Source of the DNA: CAZFLM01 sp964519955
GTDB lineage: Bacteria > Armatimonadota > Chthonomonadetes > Chthonomonadales > CAJBBX01
DNA length: 64,000 nucleotides
Reading direction: 5' to 3'
Assembly: GCA_964519955.1 (NCBI GenBank)
Contig: CAZFLM010000012.1
Location: 56,671-120,670 of the forward strand
The position numbers were made by a program, and so were the translations under genes. Position 1 is the stretch's first letter; each line of letters opens with the position of its first letter. The notes beneath the pieces were generated by a model that was not told the origin of the DNA, ran no database searches, and saw nothing but the letters and a program-made list of their open reading frames with translations. Positions 60,312-64,000 of this stretch are shown piece after piece.

Positions 60312-62306
60312 ATGCACTGCGATCGTCGGTCCTTCGTGCGCCTTGGCGCTGGCGCGGTGTCCGGCCTGTTCCTGGACGGCCGTGCGGGTGCGCTTCCCGA
60401 ACACCCTGATCGGAAGCTGTACCGCTGGTGCCCGCGCTTCCCGGTGCCCACCGAGGTCTGGCAGGTCCCGTTCGCCGGCGACCTGGAGGAGGGGATGCTG
60501 CTGGAGACTGCGGCCGGCCTGGCTGCCCGCGCATCGCTCCGCGGGTCCTGGCGCAAGCTCGTCCACGAGGATCTACCCGTCGAGTGCTATCGCGCCTGGT
60601 TCGAGCAGTATCGGACCGCCCACCACCCCAAGCTCCTCAAGCTCGACCTCGACGACGTTGTCCGGCGGCTCCACGCGGCCGGCATCGTGAAGGGGTACGT
60701 GCTCTACCGCCTGGAGAAGTCGGACCGCCCGCTGCACTCGCCTGGCCCGCTCGATGAGTCGGCCAACGTGGCTACCGCGCTCGCGCCGTGGCTCGGCGCC
60801 GTCACGGCGTCGGAGCGGACGGCTGAGCGGATGGAGGCATTGGGGCTGCGCCGCCTGGCCGATGTGCGCGACAAGACGGAGCGCTGGTGCCTCAGCGAGT
60901 CGGGCCATCCGTTCTCGCGCTCCATCCTGGGCACGGCGGACCCCAAGACGCGGAACGTGCGCTCGCTGATGGTCGCCCTCGGCGCGTTCGTCTGCTGCGC
61001 GCGCGGCGAAGTCTACAAGCAGGCCCTCGCCCGCTGCGAGCCGGACAGCCCGGTCGTCGGCTGGGGCTGCGAGGGCGAGGACACCCAGACGACTCCCTCC
61101 ACGCGGGCCGGCCTCTTCCAGACGGCCACCAACTGGTGCCACAACCTGCCGGTCTTCGCCTCCGAGGGCCCCGGCGAGGGCGTGGACCGGTCGCGGTTCC
61201 GCCAGAAGCGCGTCGTCCACTGGAGCGAGCTGGGCTGGGGCGACGGGAAGCACCACGCTGCCCTCGTCCTGAGCGACGGCGACAACGTGCAGTGGATGAT
61301 GGGCAACTTCATGAAGGGGAGTAGCGAGGGGCCCAGCTACTACGGCCACCCGGGGCGTGGGCGCATTCCGTTCTCGTGGGGGCTGCCGGTCCCATCGCTC
61401 GCCCAGTTGGCGCCGCGCACGCTGGCCCAGGTGCTGCAGACCGCCACGCCCAACGACGACTTCATCCTCTTCTCCGGCGGCGGCTACGAGTACCCGGACC
61501 TCTACGTGAACGCCCGGGGCACGCGCGACGCCATCCGCCGCCACGCGGACCGCCTGCGAGGTTACATGGACCTCACCGGAATTGGCGTCCTGGCGTTCAA
61601 CTTCCTGAAGTGGGATTCGCCTGACGCGATGGCGGCGTGCGAGGAGTTCGCCCAGCATCTACCGGGGCTCCTCGGCATCCTGGCGTTCCAGTACTATCCG
61701 TACTCGGCCGGCGATGGCGCGATCCGGTGGGTGCGCGGCGCGGGCGGCGACGAGGTGCCGGTCGTCTCGTGCCGCCTCTGTGTTTGGGCGCAGACCGGCA
61801 GACCGCACGACACAACGCCGGCTGGAGTAGCTGCCTGGCTCAACCGGATGCCGGCGGCCGGCGGTCAGACTGGCGACGAGTGCTTCTCCTGGGCGATGGT
61901 GCATGCCTGGTCGCGCTTCCGGAAGGCCGGCCCGGGCGAGCCCCTCAACGCCGAGGAGGCCGGGGTATCGCAGGACAAGGACGCTCCGGGCACGGCCCGC
62001 GGCTACTCGGCGGCTCTGTGGACCGCCGAGCGTCTCGGAGCGCCGGTGAAGGCGGTGACGGTGCAGGAGTTGCTGCTACGGGTACGGATGCGCATGCGCC
62101 CTCGTATGGCCCTCGGGGCGTGGATGCACGAGGTGGCGCAAGCCGTTGAGCGGAGAGGGCACCAGGGACCGGCCGTGCCGAATCTGGCCCGCGCGCAGCG
62201 TCTTCTGGCAGAAGTGGCGGGCAACCCGCGCGCTGCTGCCGAGTGTTACGAGACGCTGGTCCGAGCGCACAGCCAACTGAGCCGTCCGCGACCTCCATCC
62301 CGGTAG
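60312..62306 (+). CDS. GxGYxYP-family putative glycoside hydrolase, secreted
   Basis: This 664-residue protein starts at ATG 60312 behind GGAGGGG. A twin-arginine-like signal (RRSFVRLGAGAVSGLFL) opens it. The N-terminal domain (about 50-330) includes HHPKLLKLDLDDVVRRLHAA and RVVHWSELGWGDGKHHAALV. The family motif GxGYxYP appears as SGGGYEYPDLY at about residue 395, preceded by LSDGDNVQWMMGNF. The C-terminal part has GILAFQYYPYSAG. The family is predicted to act on glycans, but its activity has not been settled. It diverges from ruvC, with 117 bases between. Confidence 0.85.
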   Translation: MHCDRRSFVRLGAGAVSGLFLDGRAGALPEHPDRKLYRWCPRFPVPTEVWQVPFAGDLEEGMLLETAAGLAARASLRGSWRKLVHEDLPVECYRAWFEQYRTAHHPKLLKLDLDDVVRRLHAAGIVKGYVLYRLEKSDRPLHSPGPLDESANVATALAPWLGAVTASERTAERMEALGLRRLADVRDKTERWCLSESGHPFSRSILGTADPKTRNVRSLMVALGAFVCCARGEVYKQALARCEPDSPVVGWGCEGEDTQTTPSTRAGLFQTATNWCHNLPVFASEGPGEGVDRSRFRQKRVVHWSELGWGDGKHHAALVLSDGDNVQWMMGNFMKGSSEGPSYYGHPGRGRIPFSWGLPVPSLAQLAPRTLAQVLQTATPNDDFILFSGGGYEYPDLYVNARGTRDAIRRHADRLRGYMDLTGIGVLAFNFLKWDSPDAMAACEEFAQHLPGLLGILAFQYYPYSAGDGAIRWVRGAGGDEVPVVSCRLCVWAQTGRPHDTTPAGVAAWLNRMPAAGGQTGDECFSWAMVHAWSRFRKAGPGEPLNAEEAGVSQDKDAPGTARGYSAALWTAERLGAPVKAVTVQELLLRVRMRMRPRMALGAWMHEVAQAVERRGHQGPAVPNLARAQRLLAEVAGNPRAAAECYETLVRAHSQLSRPRPPSR

Positions 62307-62511
62307 GCGGCGCGTGCAGGACTCGCGGGTGCGAGCGGCCAATAGGGAGCCACAGCAACGGCGCTGCCTCCTGCCCCGCGCGAGCGCTGCCTCGTGCACC
62401 GCCCTGCGCGGCCCGGGCATTCGCCGAACCGCTCCTCGGTTGTCGCTATCCTAACTTCGCGGTCGTCGCCCGAAGGTGGGCGCGTCGCGCATCAAGGAAC
62501 GGAAGCAGAGC

Positions 62512-63621
62512 ATGAGCGACGGCATTTTCTTCTATACCGACGAGTTCCTGGCGTACGACCTCGGCCCGCACCACCCGATGAAGCCCACTCGCCTGAGACG
62601 CACCTACGACCTGCTGCGCAGCTACGGCGCTCGGCTGGTGGTCGAGGAGCCGAAGCCCTGTCCGCTGAGCGACCTGCAGGCCGTTCACAGCACCGACTTC
62701 ATCTGGGCCGTCGATCGCCTGAGTTCCGGCGACCATGTGCCGTTCCCGGAACGCTACGGGTTCGGCAGCGGTGACAACCCCATCTTCCCCGAGATGTGGG
62801 AGGCGTCGCTCCTCTACTGCGGAGGGTCGGCCGATGCGGCGCAGGCCGTGGCAGACGGGCGCTGCGACGTCGCCATGAACATCTCCGGCGGCCTCCACCA
62901 CGCCCACTACGACCGGGCCGCCGGCTTCTGCACGTTCAACGATTGCGTTGTGGCCATCAACCGCCTCAGGACGCGGTTCGAGCGCGTCGCCTACGTGGAC
63001 ATCGACGTGCACCATGGCGACGGCGTCCAGGAAGCCTTCTACGACGATCCCTCCGTCCTGACTGTGTCGATCCACGAGTCCGGGTATCACCTCTACCCGG
63101 GCACCGGCTTCGTGCATGAGCTGGGCGCTCGCTCCGGGGTCGGACGCAGCGTGAACATCCCGGTGTGGCCCTATACGAACGACGCGCAGTGGCTCTGGGC
63201 GTGGCGTGAGGTTGGGCTGCCCCTGCTCAAGGCGTTCGAGCCGCAGGCCATCGTCCTGGAACTCGGCGCCGATGCCCACTACCTCGACCCGCTTGCCCGC
63301 ATCTGCCTGACGGCGCAGGGGTGGCTGGAGGCGGTGAAGGACGTGCAGTCGCTCGGCAAGCCCATCGTAGCGCTCGGCGGCGGAGGGTACAACCAGACGA
63401 CCGTGCCGCGCATGTGGGCGTTGGCCACGAGCCAGCTCCTCGGCCTCGACCTGCCGAACGAGACGCCCGAGCAATGGGCCGACCACGCGGTCATCCCGAC
63501 GCTCTTCGACGCGGAGGAGCCGCCAATCGCGCCGCACGACACCGAGGTTGCCCAGTCGAACGCCGAGCAAGTGGTCGCCGAAGCGCGCCTCCGCCTGTTC
63601 CCGCACTTCGGGCTGTCGTAG
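62512..63621 (+). CDS. Histone deacetylase/AcuC/AphA-family amidohydrolase
   Basis: This 369-residue enzyme starts at ATG 62512 behind GGAAG. The arginase-deacetylase fold motifs are complete: ISGGLHHAHYDRAAGFCTFN, VAYVDIDVHHGDGVQEAFYD (zinc Asp and His), a Tyr-containing loop, LELGADAHYLDPLA (second zinc Asp) and IVALGGGGYNQTTV. It resembles AcuC and acetoin-utilisation proteins that remove acetyl groups from lysine in bacterial proteins, and also polyamine deacetylases. The substrate is not determined. Confidence 0.93.
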   Translation: MSDGIFFYTDEFLAYDLGPHHPMKPTRLRRTYDLLRSYGARLVVEEPKPCPLSDLQAVHSTDFIWAVDRLSSGDHVPFPERYGFGSGDNPIFPEMWEASLLYCGGSADAAQAVADGRCDVAMNISGGLHHAHYDRAAGFCTFNDCVVAINRLRTRFERVAYVDIDVHHGDGVQEAFYDDPSVLTVSIHESGYHLYPGTGFVHELGARSGVGRSVNIPVWPYTNDAQWLWAWREVGLPLLKAFEPQAIVLELGADAHYLDPLARICLTAQGWLEAVKDVQSLGKPIVALGGGGYNQTTVPRMWALATSQLLGLDLPNETPEQWADHAVIPTLFDAEEPPIAPHDTEVAQSNAEQVVAEARLRLFPHFGLS

Positions 63622-63705
63622 CGGGGAGGGGCGCGGTCTGCATGGAGGCGACGCGCCCGGTCTGCCCTGGAGGGTGGCGCTCCGTCGCCACCGGCATGCC
63701 AACAA

Positions 63706-63740
63706 GAAGGCCCGGGTTCCTCATCGGATCCCGGGCCTTC
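63706..63740. terminator. Hairpin terminator between converging genes
   Basis: Arms GAAGGCCCGGG and CCCGGGCCTTC pair over 11 bp around a 13-base loop. On the minus strand TTGTT follows the stem, fitting a terminator for hppA. Confidence 0.7.
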
Positions 63741-63763
63741 AACCTGCCAGGTCGCTGCGAGCC

Positions 63764-64000
63764 TTAGTTGGCCGCGGCAGCCTCCTCGGCGCTGGCGCCG
63801 CTCTCGATGCGCATGCAGTAGAACGAGCGGTACACGAAGACCAGCGCGGCCAGGAACAGCACGGTGGCCGCCCCGAGGCGGACGGTGTGGTCCAGTGTGG
63901 TGGCCAGCTCGACGGCCAGGAGGCCGAAGAGCGTCGTGAACTTGATGATCGGGTTCATGGCCACGGACGACGTGTCCTTGAACGGGTCGCCCACGGTGTC
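63764..64000 (-). CDS. hppA: C-terminal end of membrane-bound proton/sodium-pumping pyrophosphatase
   Basis: Only the last 78 residues lie in the window; the gene continues beyond position 64000. DTVGDPFKDTSSVAMNPIIK is the strongly conserved end region of H+/Na+-PPases, which pump ions as they split pyrophosphate. Two hydrophobic helices follow (TTLFGLLAVELATTL and GAATVLFLAALVFVYRSFYC). The type (H+ or Na+, potassium-dependent or not) depends on residues outside the window. Confidence 0.9.
   Translation of the reverse strand, partial: DTVGDPFKDTSSVAMNPIIKFTTLFGLLAVELATTLDHTVRLGAATVLFLAALVFVYRSFYCMRIESGASAEEAAAAN

Noticed and set aside
1..64000. tRNA or rRNA genes, prophage, integrase, transposase
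   Set aside because: No T-loop pattern with matching arms, no rRNA-like blocks and no recombinase motifs were found on reading both strands.

Overview
This is a GC-rich (about two thirds G+C), gene-dense chromosomal stretch with strong GGAGG-type ribosome binding sites and many start codons other than ATG. A run of 100 N shows it is a draft or metagenome scaffold. There are no rRNA, tRNA, phage or conjugation genes. Secreted glycosidase-like proteins (GH172/DUF2961, GxGYxYP, long TIM-barrel and alpha/alpha-barrel proteins), DUF4058, Uma2, a bacterial sedolisin and a papain-like protease suggest a free-living saccharolytic and proteolytic bacterium such as an uncultured Armatimonadota or a similar soil/sediment lineage. 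That placement is an inference from gene content.

Layout. 1-7.9 kb: a CE4 deacetylase, a ParE/Phd toxin-antitoxin pair, a URO-D-like enzyme, a protein joining aspartyl protease, PDZ and an unknown C-terminal domain, and an S53 sedolisin. 7.9-12.2 kb: the defence-like part, with a TIR-WD40-Roc-COR-Zn ribbon-DUF4365 receptor-like protein, a small membrane protein behind it, and a HepT/MntA toxin-antitoxin module lying between a gene-tail remnant and an intact ABC ATPase. 12.3-15.5 kb: an amino-acid-type ABC transporter (ATPase plus a binding protein-permease fusion) next to a secreted ChbG/YdjC deacetylase. 15.7-22 kb: two tandem copies of a two-gene unit (small secreted beta protein, then secreted STN-domain protein), a truncated third copy, and a gene-free 0.9 kb zone holding two 202-bp repeats with very stable hairpins.

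22-47.5 kb: mostly secreted proteins, many likely acting on polysaccharide, including two GH172 homologues, three very large exoproteins and a papain-like protease with six Ig-like repeats, plus a sugar epimerase, a TSUP transporter, Uma2 and VOC proteins. 47.6-64 kb: more housekeeping content: hslU, a small basic protein, rluD-LOG-GNAT in a tightly overlapped operon, msrB, a methyltransferase, a DUF4058 protein, an HpnJ-like radical SAM enzyme, an aldo/keto reductase, ruvC, a GxGYxYP protein, a histone-deacetylase-family enzyme and the end of hppA.

The most interesting item is the TIR/WD40/Roc protein. Its WD40 repeats are almost identical in DNA but differ at the residues expected to face a ligand. 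The N-gap falls exactly on a repeat boundary, and removing it restores one open frame. A second is a family of about 30-bp palindromes between genes, one copy of which has expanded in frame inside a coding sequence.
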